Notes: generated by a model from the letters alone, not told the origin. Shown: positions 49,041 through 58,198, counted from the stretch's first letter. The stretch: 64,000 nt of DNA from CAWFFV01 sp963814985 (GCA_963814985.1 CAWFFV010000001.1:68953-132952); one strand, 5' to 3'. Numbers and translations are program-made.

Positions 49041-50096
49041 GTGAAAGCACTTATCTACCATGCCTACAATGATATTCGTATAGAGGAGCTTCCTCTCCCA
49101 GTTATTACAGACCATGAGTTGCTCATACAAGTGCATGGCTGTGGACTGTGCGGATCAGATATTCTCAAAATTGTACAACAAGCGGCCCCACCTGTTATCC
49201 TGGGCCACGAGCTAACTGGCACAATTGTTGAACGAGGACAGGCCATCTCAACCTTTGCAGTGGGGCAACGGGTCGTTGTTGCCCATCATGTCCCTTGCGG
49301 TCAATGCCACTACTGCCAACATCTGAACTACTCAATGTGTGCATCCTTTAAGGCTTCAAATATCGATCCGTGCGGCTTTACAGAATATCTTCGTGTTCCT
49401 GCTGAGCATGTGCAACAGACAACCCTCATCCTCCCATCAACGCTCAGCGATGAGGAAGGATCATTTATTGAGCCACTGGCCTGCTGTGTTCGAGCAGTCA
49501 GGCGGACAGCTCTCCTTGCAAACGATAGCGTAGTTGTTATGGGTTTGGGCTCAATAGGACTACTTATGGTGCAAGCTGTAAAAGCCATGGGAGCACGCTC
49601 CGGTCGCGAGGTTCGAGTGTATGGCGTAGATTTGTTACCCGAACGCCTTCAGCTTGCTCGTGATCTTGGAGCCAACGACGTATTTACAGCCCCTACCGAC
49701 GAGCAAGGACTACGCGATGTACTCGCGCCACTTACTCAAGGGCGTGGAGCAGATGTGGCTATTCTCACTGTGGCCGGAACACGGCCTTTCTTACAGGCCA
49801 TGGCCAGCGTACGCAAAGGTGGTACCATACATATTTTTGCCGCACATGCGGATACTATACCCGTCAATATAGAAAAAATCTACCAACAAGAACTAAGTGT
49901 TATCAGTACCTATTCATCTTCACCGGAAGATCTGCGCATCGCTCTCGACCTCCTTTCCAGACGCATGGTGCACGTTGGGCAACTCATCAGCCACCGCCTT
50001 CCATTGGAACAATTCCAGGAAGGCGTCACGTTGATGCGTGAGCGCGCAGCATTGAAGGTGTATTTTCAGATTGCAGGAGAAATTCATGGCAAGTAA
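49041..50096 (+). CDS. Zinc-dependent medium-chain alcohol/sorbitol dehydrogenase
   Basis: About 351 aa. MDR fold: catalytic zinc ligands CGLCGSD and GHEL, the four-Cys structural zinc lobe (CGQCHYCQHLNYSMC), and Rossmann motif VVVMGLGSIGLLMVQAV. The most similar families are sorbitol/threonine dehydrogenases; the substrate is not clear. GTG 49041 gives the usual MKALIYHAY start; ATG 49011 would add ten residues. The stop overlaps the start of the dihydrolipoyl dehydrogenase by 11 nt, so the two are translated together. Confidence 0.85.
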   Translation: MKALIYHAYNDIRIEELPLPVITDHELLIQVHGCGLCGSDILKIVQQAAPPVILGHELTGTIVERGQAISTFAVGQRVVVAHHVPCGQCHYCQHLNYSMCASFKASNIDPCGFTEYLRVPAEHVQQTTLILPSTLSDEEGSFIEPLACCVRAVRRTALLANDSVVVMGLGSIGLLMVQAVKAMGARSGREVRVYGVDLLPERLQLARDLGANDVFTAPTDEQGLRDVLAPLTQGRGADVAILTVAGTRPFLQAMASVRKGGTIHIFAAHADTIPVNIEKIYQQELSVISTYSSSPEDLRIALDLLSRRMVHVGQLISHRLPLEQFQEGVTLMRERAALKVYFQIAGEIHGK

Positions 50097-51513
50097 TCAT
50101 TATGATGTGGCAGTGATTGGCGCTGGTCCCGGCGGCTATGTAGCCGCTATTCGAGCCGCACAACTTGGTGCCAGGGTCGCTATTGTTGAGAAGCAATATC
50201 TCGGTGGCACCTGTCTGAACGTAGGATGCATCCCCTCTAAAGCAATGTTACACGTTGCCGAGGTTATGCACAGCATGGAATCACTTGACGAACTGGGTAT
50301 CCATCTGCCACAACCACCAACTTTTGATATGGCCAGGGCTATTGCTTTTAAAGATAAAGTCGTAAAACGAATGACTGGCGGTGTCGGCGCGCTAATGAAG
50401 GGCAATAACGTTGACGTATTTGACGGACTGGGTTCAGTCGATGCACTTTCCCATACCATCACCGTCTTGAAAAAAGAGGGAACCCAACAGCAGTTTAGCG
50501 CCAGTAAGATCATTCTCGCTACCGGGTCGACGCCCCTTATGCCGCCGATGCCTGGTATCGATGGGCGCAATGTCATGAATAGTGACACTTGCTGGAGTCT
50601 CTCCAGGACACCGAAAAGCGTTATTTGCGTAGGCGGTGGCATAATTGGTACGGAACTGGCCTGTATGTTCAATGCTCTCGGCAGTCAGGTAACAATTCTG
50701 GAGATGCTCCCTCAAGTACTGGCTCCCCTTGATGACGAGGTCCGTCGCTTGCTGGTTCGCATCCTTACCAGGCGTGGCATTAACATTGTCACAGGTGCGA
50801 AGGTTGAGGGTATTGAAGATGATGGCAATCAGAAGAAGGTCATTACGACTACCGATAAAGGACAACAGAGCTTTACAGGTGAGTATGTGCTGATGGCGGT
50901 CAGCCGACGCGCCAACACTACTGGTCTGGAAGGTTTGATGGAGCAGGGACTCGACAACAATCGGGGATGCATCCGCGTCAACGAAAAGATGGAGACGAAC
51001 CTGCCAGGCATCTATGCCATCGGGGATGTAGTACATGGCGCAGGCCTTGCCCACGTTGCATCCACCGAGGGTGAGATTGCCGCCGATAATGCGATGGGAC
51101 ATGAGGCAAAGATGGACTACAATGTCGTTCCGAACCCAATTTACACCTTTCCTGAAGTCGCATTCGTTGGTCTGACAGAAGAACAGGCAAAGACAAAACA
51201 TCCGGAGGCTCGTATTGAGCGTTTTCCCTGGATAGCAATTGGTAAAGCCGTTGCAACCGCTGAAACGGAAGGGTTCACTAAGGTCATCATTGGCAAGTAC
51301 GGCGAAATCCTGGGCGCACATATCATTGGCCCTGATGCCACCAACCTGATTAGTGAGTTTTCGCTGGCAATGCACGGCGAACTGACTGTCGATGAAATCA
51401 GCGAGACAATTCACCCACACCCAACTCTAAGTGAGGGTATTCGTGAAGCAGTCCTGGCCGTCGAAGGTCGCCCGATACATATCCCGCCCAAGCAGCCAGC
51501 CAGAATCAGGTGA
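50086..51513 (+). CDS. lpdA: Dihydrolipoyl dehydrogenase
   Basis: E3 flavoprotein of 2-oxo-acid dehydrogenase or glycine cleavage complexes. 475 aa. FAD motif DVAVIGAGPGGYVAA (7-21), redox disulfide GGTCLNVGCIPSKA (Cys43, Cys48), NAD motif VGGGIIGTELACMF, and the His-Glu pair in HPHPTLSEG. ATG 50086 has AGGAG upstream and overlaps the alcohol dehydrogenase stop. Pairing E3 with an alcohol dehydrogenase suggests an acetoin or butanediol-type catabolic unit, but E1 and E2 are not here. Confidence 0.95.
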   Translation: MASNHYDVAVIGAGPGGYVAAIRAAQLGARVAIVEKQYLGGTCLNVGCIPSKAMLHVAEVMHSMESLDELGIHLPQPPTFDMARAIAFKDKVVKRMTGGVGALMKGNNVDVFDGLGSVDALSHTITVLKKEGTQQQFSASKIILATGSTPLMPPMPGIDGRNVMNSDTCWSLSRTPKSVICVGGGIIGTELACMFNALGSQVTILEMLPQVLAPLDDEVRRLLVRILTRRGINIVTGAKVEGIEDDGNQKKVITTTDKGQQSFTGEYVLMAVSRRANTTGLEGLMEQGLDNNRGCIRVNEKMETNLPGIYAIGDVVHGAGLAHVASTEGEIAADNAMGHEAKMDYNVVPNPIYTFPEVAFVGLTEEQAKTKHPEARIERFPWIAIGKAVATAETEGFTKVIIGKYGEILGAHIIGPDATNLISEFSLAMHGELTVDEISETIHPHPTLSEGIREAVLAVEGRPIHIPPKQPARIR

Positions 51514-51519
51514 ATGAGG

Positions 51520-51690
51520 CTTCTCAGGTGTCCTTTTCCTGATTCCTCACCACCTGCGGTGGCTCGCTCTTGTTTTGTGTGAGTGGCAGGATTGGCGACC
51601 GTCGGTCGCCAATCCTGCCACTCACACAAAATGGCTTGTGAACTGCCTGCGGCAGTAATAAATCAAGAAAAGAACACCTGAACAGTTACG
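51520..51690. repeat. Palindromic repeat, 59-bp core
   Basis: Hairpin B (CCACCTGCGGTGG) on the left, core 51573-51631 (inverted repeat centred on GGCGACCGTCGGTCGCC, a variant centre), then ACTGCCTGCGGCAGT in the place of hairpin A, and CCTGAACAGTTAC. The small hairpins are swapped relative to the copy at 36,059. Confidence 0.85.
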
Positions 51691-51830
51691 CGTGATGAAT
51701 ACCCAAAAACGAGAGGAGCAAAAGAATACCTGAATTGTTACAGGCGATGAATACCCAAAAACGAGAAGAGCAAAAGAATACCTGAATTGTTACAGGCGAT
51801 AAATACCCAAAAAGCGAGAGGAGCATAAGA
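51673..51830. repeat. 52-bp tandem repeat, about three copies
   Basis: The unit AATACCCAAAAACGAGAGGAGC... recurs at 51698, 51750 and 51802 with two or three changes. Each unit contains CCTGAA-TTGTTAC, the right terminus of the palindromic family, so it probably arose by duplication of the element edge. Three units do not make a CRISPR array. Confidence 0.8.
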
Positions 51831-51949
51831 TAGGTACATTTGGGCTTATTGTAGTGTTTCATTGACATGTAAGCATTATATACACAACAATAGTAGAGAT
51901 AGATTTATGCTGCAATGAAAACAACAAACAAGCTGAGGTAAGAAACGCC

Positions 51950-53314
51950 ATGGAAGCCATACAGCAACAAACAAGTGCTCCATCTCGTATTTTGCTAGCC
52001 AGGATATTGATAATCCTGTCACTCATTTGTGCACTAGTATCAACGGCATTCCTGGTTTATACACTAGCCAGCCCAATAAACCAGACCATAACAAACACTC
52101 ATAAGGTACAAAAACCTATTCCCCTGACCGAGTCTGACGCCATTGCGGCAAGAACTACTGCCCAACAGTATATGAATGCTTTGCTTCATCAACGCTACGA
52201 TATGATGTGGTCAATGCTTCATCCGCAAGTACAGGCTATGTGGCCAAATGCAACGGCCTTCGCAATATTCTGGAAAAAACGGTTTCGGGACCACATACTC
52301 CAGAAATTCGCCCAGGGAACGCCCAGCGTGCTTCCCAATTGGGTCAATCCTGAGACGATGGCCCGATATAATAATGTGGAGCAAGTACCTATCTCACTCC
52401 ACCTTGCTCTCAAAACACCACCCCAACAACAAGCTCAACTGCCACCCGAAGTTCTGAATCCCAACCCACTCTTTCAAGATCTTCCCTTCGTCATTCAACA
52501 CGTTACCGGCCCTGGTAGCAAGGCCGGTCGATGGCTCGTCCTCAACGGAGGACCGGCTGATCTGGAAGCGCCTATTTTGCCTCCGATCACGTCTGTCATG
52601 AAAACAGTTCAGGTACCTATCATGATGTATCACCACATCTCGGATGCTCCCCCTCATGATCTGCTTACACTGAGCCTGACTGTTACTCCCACTATTTTCA
52701 GTCGACAGTTGGACTACCTCAAGGCAAAGGGATACCACACCATTACCTTCAACCAGCTTTTCTCGGCTCTCTACTATGGTGGCCCATTACCTTCCAAACC
52801 CATTATCCTCACCTTTGATGACGGTTACGAGGATGCCTATCAATTCGCCTATCCGATCTTGAAGGCACATGGTTTTAGTGGAATGTTCTATATTATTAGT
52901 GGGAAGGTTGGCTGGCAAGGGCAGATGACGTGGAACCAGTTACGCGAAATGGTTGCTAACGGGATGCAAATGGGCTCACATACTATTCACCACGTTGATA
53001 TGGGACTGGTTCTCCGCTATTCACTAGAACAGGCACAACAAGAGTTGCAGGTCTCACAAGCTACATTGCAACAAAACCTTCACATCGCCATTCAACAGTT
53101 CTGCTATCCTTCGGGTGAACCATTCAAACATGGTACTTTAGCACTACGACAGCAGATTGTTGCTCTGTTAGCAGCAGACGGCTATATTGGTGCAACTACC
53201 GACCCAGGTATGACTGGCATCACACAGAATAGCCAGAATCCCATGGTACTGCTGCGCACACGTGTTGATGGACGTGAGACGTTCAAGAATTTCACCGATA
53301 GCTTACCATGGTAA
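51950..53314 (+). CDS. Membrane-anchored polysaccharide deacetylase
   Basis: 454 aa. One N-terminal membrane helix (about residues 15-40), an outside region of about 180 residues, then a carbohydrate-esterase-4 NodB domain: MMYHHISDAPPHD, LTFDDGYEDAY (motif 1, about 285), SHTIHHVDMG (motif 2, metal His pair), CYPSGEPFKHG. It is likely to remove acetyl groups from cell-wall or extracellular glycans. The stop codon TAA is the beginning of the palindromic repeat terminus GTAACTATTCAGG. Confidence 0.9.
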   Translation: MEAIQQQTSAPSRILLARILIILSLICALVSTAFLVYTLASPINQTITNTHKVQKPIPLTESDAIAARTTAQQYMNALLHQRYDMMWSMLHPQVQAMWPNATAFAIFWKKRFRDHILQKFAQGTPSVLPNWVNPETMARYNNVEQVPISLHLALKTPPQQQAQLPPEVLNPNPLFQDLPFVIQHVTGPGSKAGRWLVLNGGPADLEAPILPPITSVMKTVQVPIMMYHHISDAPPHDLLTLSLTVTPTIFSRQLDYLKAKGYHTITFNQLFSALYYGGPLPSKPIILTFDDGYEDAYQFAYPILKAHGFSGMFYIISGKVGWQGQMTWNQLREMVANGMQMGSHTIHHVDMGLVLRYSLEQAQQELQVSQATLQQNLHIAIQQFCYPSGEPFKHGTLALRQQIVALLAADGYIGATTDPGMTGITQNSQNPMVLLRTRVDGRETFKNFTDSLPW

Positions 53315-53460
53315 CTATTCAGGTCCCTTTTTCTGATTCCTCAGCGCCTACGGCGCTTCGCAGCTTGTTTTATGTGGGTTGCGTGTTTGCGGCGCAAACA
53401 CGCAACCCACATAAAACAAGAGTGAGCCACCTGCGGTGGCGAGGGTACCTGAATAGTTAC
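53311..53460. repeat. Palindromic repeat, full copy with perfect 13-bp terminal inverted repeats
   Basis: Left terminus GTAACTATTCAGG (53311-53323), hairpin A (GCGCCTACGGCGC), core palindrome 53364-53420 (centre GTGTTTGCGGCGCAAACAC), hairpin B (CCACCTGCGGTGG) and right terminus CCTGAATAGTTAC (53448-53460), the exact inverse of the left. The clearest member. Confidence 0.92.
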
Positions 53461-53735
53461 CGGGATGACTCATGAATCTACGAAGCGCCTGTGGCGCTGA
53501 GGAATCAGGCTCCCGCTACTAGCGGGGGTAGTGGGTCATACCAAGAGGAGGTTCTACCCCAGAATGGGAACGCTCCGAACAACAAAAACCGCAAGCGCGT
53601 GACTCTCCCGAACTACTTGATACTGATCAACCACAGACGTGAGTATGGTACAATACTTCATGAGAGAGTAAACAAACGATTAGCCGAGAAGCCATCCACT
53701 TCTTGCCTCACAACTTACGAGGAGATCTCATCAGC
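53461..53735. other. Spacer before the mutase with a second partial repeat
   Basis: 53,479-53,510 holds GAAGCGCC-TGT-GGCGCTGAGGAATC, hairpin A in reverse orientation, then CCCGCTACTAGCGGG (53,512-53,526). So two repeat copies lie side by side, the second fragmentary. The ribosome site of the mutase (GAGGAG) is at its end. Confidence 0.55.
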
Positions 53736-55345
53736 ATGATTGAGCAAACATCGGCAAAGCCAGAGCCGTCTATTGTCGAACAAGGCACACTGTTTGATAA
53801 AGCAGAACTAGAGTGCCTCACTATCAAGCAGACAGAATGGGAAGAGACGACCGTCAAGAAATCGCAGAAGCGCATGCCGGAACGTGATAATTTGATCACC
53901 ACATCAGGTGTTCCGATTGATCGCGTGTATACATGCCGCAGGATAATGCGAATCTCGACTACACGCGGAATCTTGGCCTCCCTGGAGAGTATCCGTATAC
54001 TCGTGGCGTGCAGCCAACTATGTACCGTGCCAAGCCATGGACGATGCGCATGTTTGCAGGTTTCGGTACCGCAGAAGATACCAACGCCCGTTTCAAATAT
54101 CTCCTCACACAGGGACAGACTGGGCCTGTCAACTGCTTTCGATATGCCTACTCTCTATGGCTATGATACCGATCATCCACTTGCGTCTGGCGAATTTGGC
54201 AAATGCGGCGTGGCTGTCTCTTCCCTGGCAGACATGGAAATCCTATTCGATGCCGATTACCTCTCGACAAAATAACGACATCTATGACGATCAACAGCCC
54301 GGCTTCAGTCATCTGGGCCATGTATATCGTCAACGCCGAAAAGCGTGGCTTTCCCATGGAAACGTTGGGTGGCACACTCGCAAAACGATATCCTTAAGGA
54401 ATACAGCGCGCAGAAAGAATTTCTCTTTCCACCAGAGCCATCCTGCGCCTGGTGACAGACACAGTCGAATTTGGCACACGTCATATGCCGCGCTGGAACA
54501 CGATTAGTATCAGCGGGTACCATATACGCGAGGCAGGGGCAACCGCTGTCCAGGAACTGGCTTTCACTATCGCCGATGGCCTTGCATACGTCGATGCTGC
54601 TCTCAAGCGTGGTCTGAATATTGATGAATTCGCGCCGCGTCTCTCTTTCTTCTTCGATATACATAATGACTTCTTCGAAGAAATTGCAAAATTCCGCGCT
54701 GGCCGGCGCCTGTGGGCCAAACTGATGCGAGAGCGCTACGGTGCAAAGGACCAACGTTCATGGCTCATGCGTTGTCATGCTCAAACAGCAGGCGTCTCGT
54801 TGACTGCCCAGCAACCCGATAACAATATTATCCGTACAGCCATTCAAGCTCTGGCCGCTGTTCTGGGTGGCACGAATTCCCTGCATACCAATTCCATGGA
54901 CGAAGCCCTGGCTTTGCCGACTGAAAAGGCTGTATTGATTGCTTTGCGCACGCAGCAAATTATTGCCAGCGAGAGTGGCGTCGTAAACACGGTTGATCCA
55001 CTGGGTGGCTCCTACTTTGTCGAGCGTCTTACCGACGAAACTGAACGCGCAACGCAGGATTATCTTAATCGTATCGATGCGCTGGGCGGCGTGTTGGCTT
55101 GCATCCAGAATGGCTTCTTCCAGCGCGAGATCGCTGAGTCAGCCTATCGCTTCCAACAGGAGGTTGACCAGCACGAGCGAACGATCGTTGGCGTAAACGA
55201 CTATGTTGTAGAGGAAGAGATCAAAGTTCCGACACTGTACATTGATCGGGTGGGTGAGCAGGCGCATCTTGAACGCCTTAACCGCGTGCGCCAGTGAACG
55301 AGATAACATAGCCGTCAAACGCTCTCTAGAAAATTTGCGCTCTGC
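53736..55345 (+). pseudogene. Methylmalonyl-CoA mutase large-subunit type, multiply frameshifted and truncated
   Basis: Acyl-CoA mutase catalytic (TIM-barrel) subunit without its own B12 domain. Pieces in alternating frames: TTSGVPIDRVYT, then LDYTRNLGLPGEYPYTRGVQ and TMRMFAGFGTAEDTNARFKY, AFDMPTLYGYDTDHPLASGE, SLADMEILFD, TSMTINSPASVIW, ILKEYSAQKEF, then the long open part from about 54,452 (PRWNTISISGYHIREAGATA, GGTNSLHTNSMDEALALP). At least six shifts lie between 53,925 and 54,450. Near 55,290 the frame changes once more (SERDNIAVKRSLENLRSA), and homology stops at about 55,345, where the G+C jumps. The C-terminus is missing. Confidence 0.88.
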
Positions 55346-55390
55346 TCCACCGCGGAACCCGGGTAGCCGAAGCGGGCCAATGCAATGGTC
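55340..55390. other. Sequence junction between two genomes
   Basis: The last residues that fit the mutase (ENLRSA) end at about 55,345. The next bases (CACCGCGGAACCCGGGTAGC) and everything after are G+C-rich. No transposase, integrase, tRNA or direct repeat lies at the joint. Both adjacent genes lack natural ends here. Confidence 0.7.
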
Positions 55391-56585
55391 ATTGACCGAG
55401 CTTCGCCGCGGCTCGCGCCGCGCGACGGATAACGGCTGGACGATCTGCAGCGGCATCACGGGACTAGTGGTTTTGCAGGTGTTGCCTGCTGGCAGGCCCG
55501 CAAATCGTTGCTGCAGCCAGGTGAATGCATAAGGTGCACCGGCCACACCCGCTTTGACATGGCCGAGGTCGCCGATGAAGATCCCGGTCATGTTCGAGCT
55601 GGCGGCGCAGGAAGTCTTGAGGTACGTGACCGTTGAGCCGGGCAGGACAATCGGGTCGCTAGTTCCCTGAATGACCAGCGCAGGCACCGGAGGAGGCGGT
55701 GGCGTATTCGCTGCGAAGGCCGCGGCCCACCGCGGCGACGCGAGCGGATTCGTCTTGATCAGGGGCTTCCCGCCGAGATGGCTGCCCAGGTCAAGCTTGA
55801 TCAACTCCGGTTCGACGCACGTGGCGGCCATCTTGCTGATATCACCCGCAGAGGAATTTGTGATATCCGGGAGTTTCAGGCCTGGATAGGTGCCTGGCCA
55901 CGTCGCGAGCACCTCAGACCCGATCAGCGAGCCGATGACAGAATTCCATTCGTGGGAGAGCAGAATCGGAAGGTCCGCCGCCGGTGCGGCCGCCGCGACC
56001 GCCGACGATATCGAGTTCCGGGGCGTAGCGCGGGGCGAGGTCAGCAGCCCACAAGACACTGTTCCCGCCTTGCGAGTGCCCCCAGAGCCCGACCCGGGTC
56101 CCCGCGTCAACACCGGGCATGCGGCGAGCCGCTCGCACCGAGTTCAGGACGTCATGAGCCTCAGCCGCGCCCACCAGATACTGAGGGGGTCCCGGGGTTC
56201 CCAGGCCGGCGTAGTCAGTGGCGGTTACTACCCACCCGGCGGCCAGGAAGTTCGCGAGTCCCGGGATGTCCGCCTCGACGTCCGGAGCCCGCGACGGCGC
56301 GCAGTCCACGCCCAGGCCGACCGTGGGATGCGCCCACGCGATGACGTCACGTCCCCCCGGCGGAGCTGAGGGTGCCTGCGGCTCGGGCGCGAAGACCAGG
56401 CCACTGCTGACCGCCGGCGAGCCAGCCGACTGCCACCCCGCCGGCAGGGCGTAGAAGGGGGCGAGCACCTGCTGGGCCTGGTTAGTGCTGGCCACCGTTC
56501 TTTGGTGACGGAAGAGAAGGGTGATGGCCAGTGCGAGCACCAGAACGACGATCGTGGCGACGAACCCGATCAGATATCGCCACAC
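55345..56585 (-). pseudogene. Secretory lipase family protein, frameshifted, 3' end lost at junction
   Basis: LIP-family secreted lipase of actinobacterial type. It has an N-terminal signal/membrane helix (LIGFVATIVVLVLALAITLL), YAGLGTPGPPQYLVG, and the nucleophile elbow GLWGHSQGGNS. One extra G near 56,008 breaks the frame; the second half has LPILLSHEWNSVIGSLIG, DPIVLPGSTVTYLKTSC and FIGDLGHVKAGVAG, the catalytic Asp and His region. After the likely end (AGNTC, near 55,470) the frame runs on across the junction into antisense mutase to 55,139 without a natural stop. Start GTG 56585. Confidence 0.7.
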
Positions 56586-57007
56586 GGATCGGACGGTCCT
56601 GCTTCCGTGACTGCGTTCGGATATCGGTCATCCCGTCTGGAGCCGCGGGGACAGGTCATCATCCGCTACGTCACTCAGAGTAGTTGACTGAACACTAGCT
56701 TTCCGTGTGCTTCCCTGCCTCGTGACCTGGTAATACTCGTGTCTGCGATAACGCCCGAAGGCGCGTTGAGCACTGACGGCGGCCCAGGAGCCTCGCTCCT
56801 CCCCGTCCTTCCGTTAGGTGCCGAGGAGTTGCCCAGCCAAAGGATGCCCGGCACGAAGGACGGGTCAGGCCCGGTCCTTGCCGCCGCGGCCATGGGCGCA
56901 GCGTGGCAGGCGGGTACCGCCGACCTGCGGGCGCGGGCCTGTTGACCTGACGGCGTAGGCGTCAAGCGGGTCCAGCTTGCGCCCGGCTAAATTAGAGCGG
57001 GCCTGTG
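56586..57007. other. Intergenic, nothing convincing
   Basis: 422 nt between the lipase start and the YajQ stop. A GTG frame of 68 codons (56739-56945) is Gly/Ala/Pro-rich without a family or clear ribosome site, so I do not call it. Confidence 0.4.
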
Positions 57008-57505
57008 TCACCGGTAGTTGACGAACTGGAGGGCGAAGTCGAATTCCTTGCCCTTCAGCAGCGCGATGACCACCTGCAGGTCGTCCTTCTTCTTGGCCGA
57101 GACGCGAAGCTCCTCGCCCTGGATCTGAGCCCGGACGCCCTTCGGCCCCTCGTCCCTGATGATCTTCGACAGCTTCCTGGCGTCGTCCTGGGTGATGCCC
57201 TCCTTGAGGGCCACGGCCATCCGGTACTCGCGGCCGGACGGCTTCGGATCAGCCGGGTCCAGTGTCTTGAGCGAGACGCCGCGCTTGACCAGCTTGTCCC
57301 GGAACACGTCAAGGACGGCGTTGGCACGTTCCTCGGTGTTGGCCCGGATGTCTACGGCATGCTCTCCGGACCAGGTGATGGACGCGCCGACGCCGCGGAA
57401 GTCGAACCGTGTGCCGATTTCCTTGGCCGCCTGGTTCAGCGCGTTGTCGACTTCCTGGCGGTCGAGCTTGGACACGATGTCAAAGGAAGAATCTTGTGCT
57501 GCCAC
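57008..57505 (-). CDS. yajQ: YajQ family cyclic-di-GMP-binding protein
   Basis: 165-aa cytoplasmic protein of the YajQ (UPF0234) family, which binds nucleotides and, in Xanthomonas, c-di-GMP. The sequence has SFDIVSKLDRQEVDNALNQA, KEIGTRFDFRG, YRMAVALKEGITQDDARKLS and the C-terminal LQVVIALLKGKEFDFALQFV, all typical. GTG 57505 is the start. It sits next to tRNA-Tyr, an arrangement I recall from Streptomyces. Confidence 0.95.
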   Translation of the reverse strand: MAAQDSSFDIVSKLDRQEVDNALNQAAKEIGTRFDFRGVGASITWSGEHAVDIRANTEERANAVLDVFRDKLVKRGVSLKTLDPADPKPSGREYRMAVALKEGITQDDARKLSKIIRDEGPKGVRAQIQGEELRVSAKKKDDLQVVIALLKGKEFDFALQFVNYR

Positions 57506-57658
57506 GGCTAAAGGCTAGACGCACCGGCCGGGTCCGTCACGCGGAACGCGACGGCGGTGCGCCTGCCGCCCGTGGTCACCCCAGATCACGCCAGTCGGGT
57601 AACCGCGATGCCGCGTCTTGGGCTATCCTTGCGATGCCGCCCGGCGCGGGCGGTATAC

Positions 57659-57743
57659 GGCAGGTTGCCCGAGTGGCCAAAGGGAGCGGTCTGTAAAACC
57701 GTCGGCTCAGCCTACGTTGGTTCGAACCCAACACCTGCCACCA
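57659..57743 (+). tRNA. tRNA-Tyr (GTA)
   Basis: Acceptor GGCAGGT pairs with ACCTGCC, followed by discriminator A and encoded CCA. The anticodon loop is CTGTAAA with GTA at 57693-57695. A long variable arm (GGCTCAGCC) marks a class II tRNA, and the T loop is GGTTCGAACCC. Its last 58 bases (57686-57743) recur at 61712-61769, so it serves as an integration site. Confidence 0.95.
57686..57743. repeat. att-like direct repeat, copy within tRNA-Tyr
   Basis: 58 bp from the anticodon stem to the CCA end, identical to 61712-61769. Integrases of actinomycete elements such as SLP1 use the 3' end of tRNA-Tyr as attB. Confidence 0.85.
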
Positions 57744-57899
57744 CAACAAACACCAGCTCAGGGACGCTACGGCGTCCCTGACATATGTCAGGACCATGCA
57801 GCCAAGTGCCACGGTGAGCGGTCCGATGCCGTTCGTCGTGGGATATACGTGGGATCCGTCCTGTGGAACTTGCCAGGTCGAAGCCCGCGGGCCGGTGTG

Positions 57900-58198
57900 C
57901 TGCGTCGGGCCGGAGTACCGGATGAAGTCGTTGAGGACCTGCCGGGTCCGCCCGCCAGGCGGGCTTCGAGGTCACCGCGATGAGAGGCTTGTTCCAGGTC
58001 GAAGACCCGGAGCCGATGTTCGAGATATATGCGGCCACCGTCGAGGCGGTGAGAGAACGCGGCATCCAATTGGGCATCGCGGCTGAGAGGATCGATGGCC
58101 TGGTGCAAGACCTCCGGGCCGCAAAGGACCGCGGATAGGAGTGGGTAACATCCGTGTTCTACCTCGACCTGGCACTGCGCAAGCCCGCTGCCGGGTGA
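57900..58198 (+). pseudogene. SAM-dependent methyltransferase C-terminal remnant with nonsense codon
   Basis: In one frame: GFEVTAMRGLFQVEDPEPMF, then AAERIDGLVQDLRAAKDRG, an in-frame TAG (58136-58138), then EWVTSVFYLDLALRKPAAG and a stop at 58196-58198. This matches the C-terminal end of actinobacterial class I methyltransferases, where the TAG position would be Tyr (GGYEWV). The N-terminal domain is missing; the 5' limit given is approximate. Confidence 0.55.

Noticed and set aside
51698..51830. Possible CRISPR array
   Set aside because: Three units of 52 bp with no unique spacers and no cas genes.
53491..53739. 82-aa frame before the mutase
   Set aside because: It begins in repeat hairpin A and has no homolog-like features; the mutase ribosome site lies inside it.
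55139..55340. C-terminal extension of the lipase
   Set aside because: It is the antisense of the mutase beyond the joint, not lipase sequence.
57576..57812. Frames reading VLGSNQRRLSRRFYRP at the tRNA and again near 61,545
   Set aside because: They are the tRNA-Tyr sequence and its att copy read on the other strand, a common false protein.
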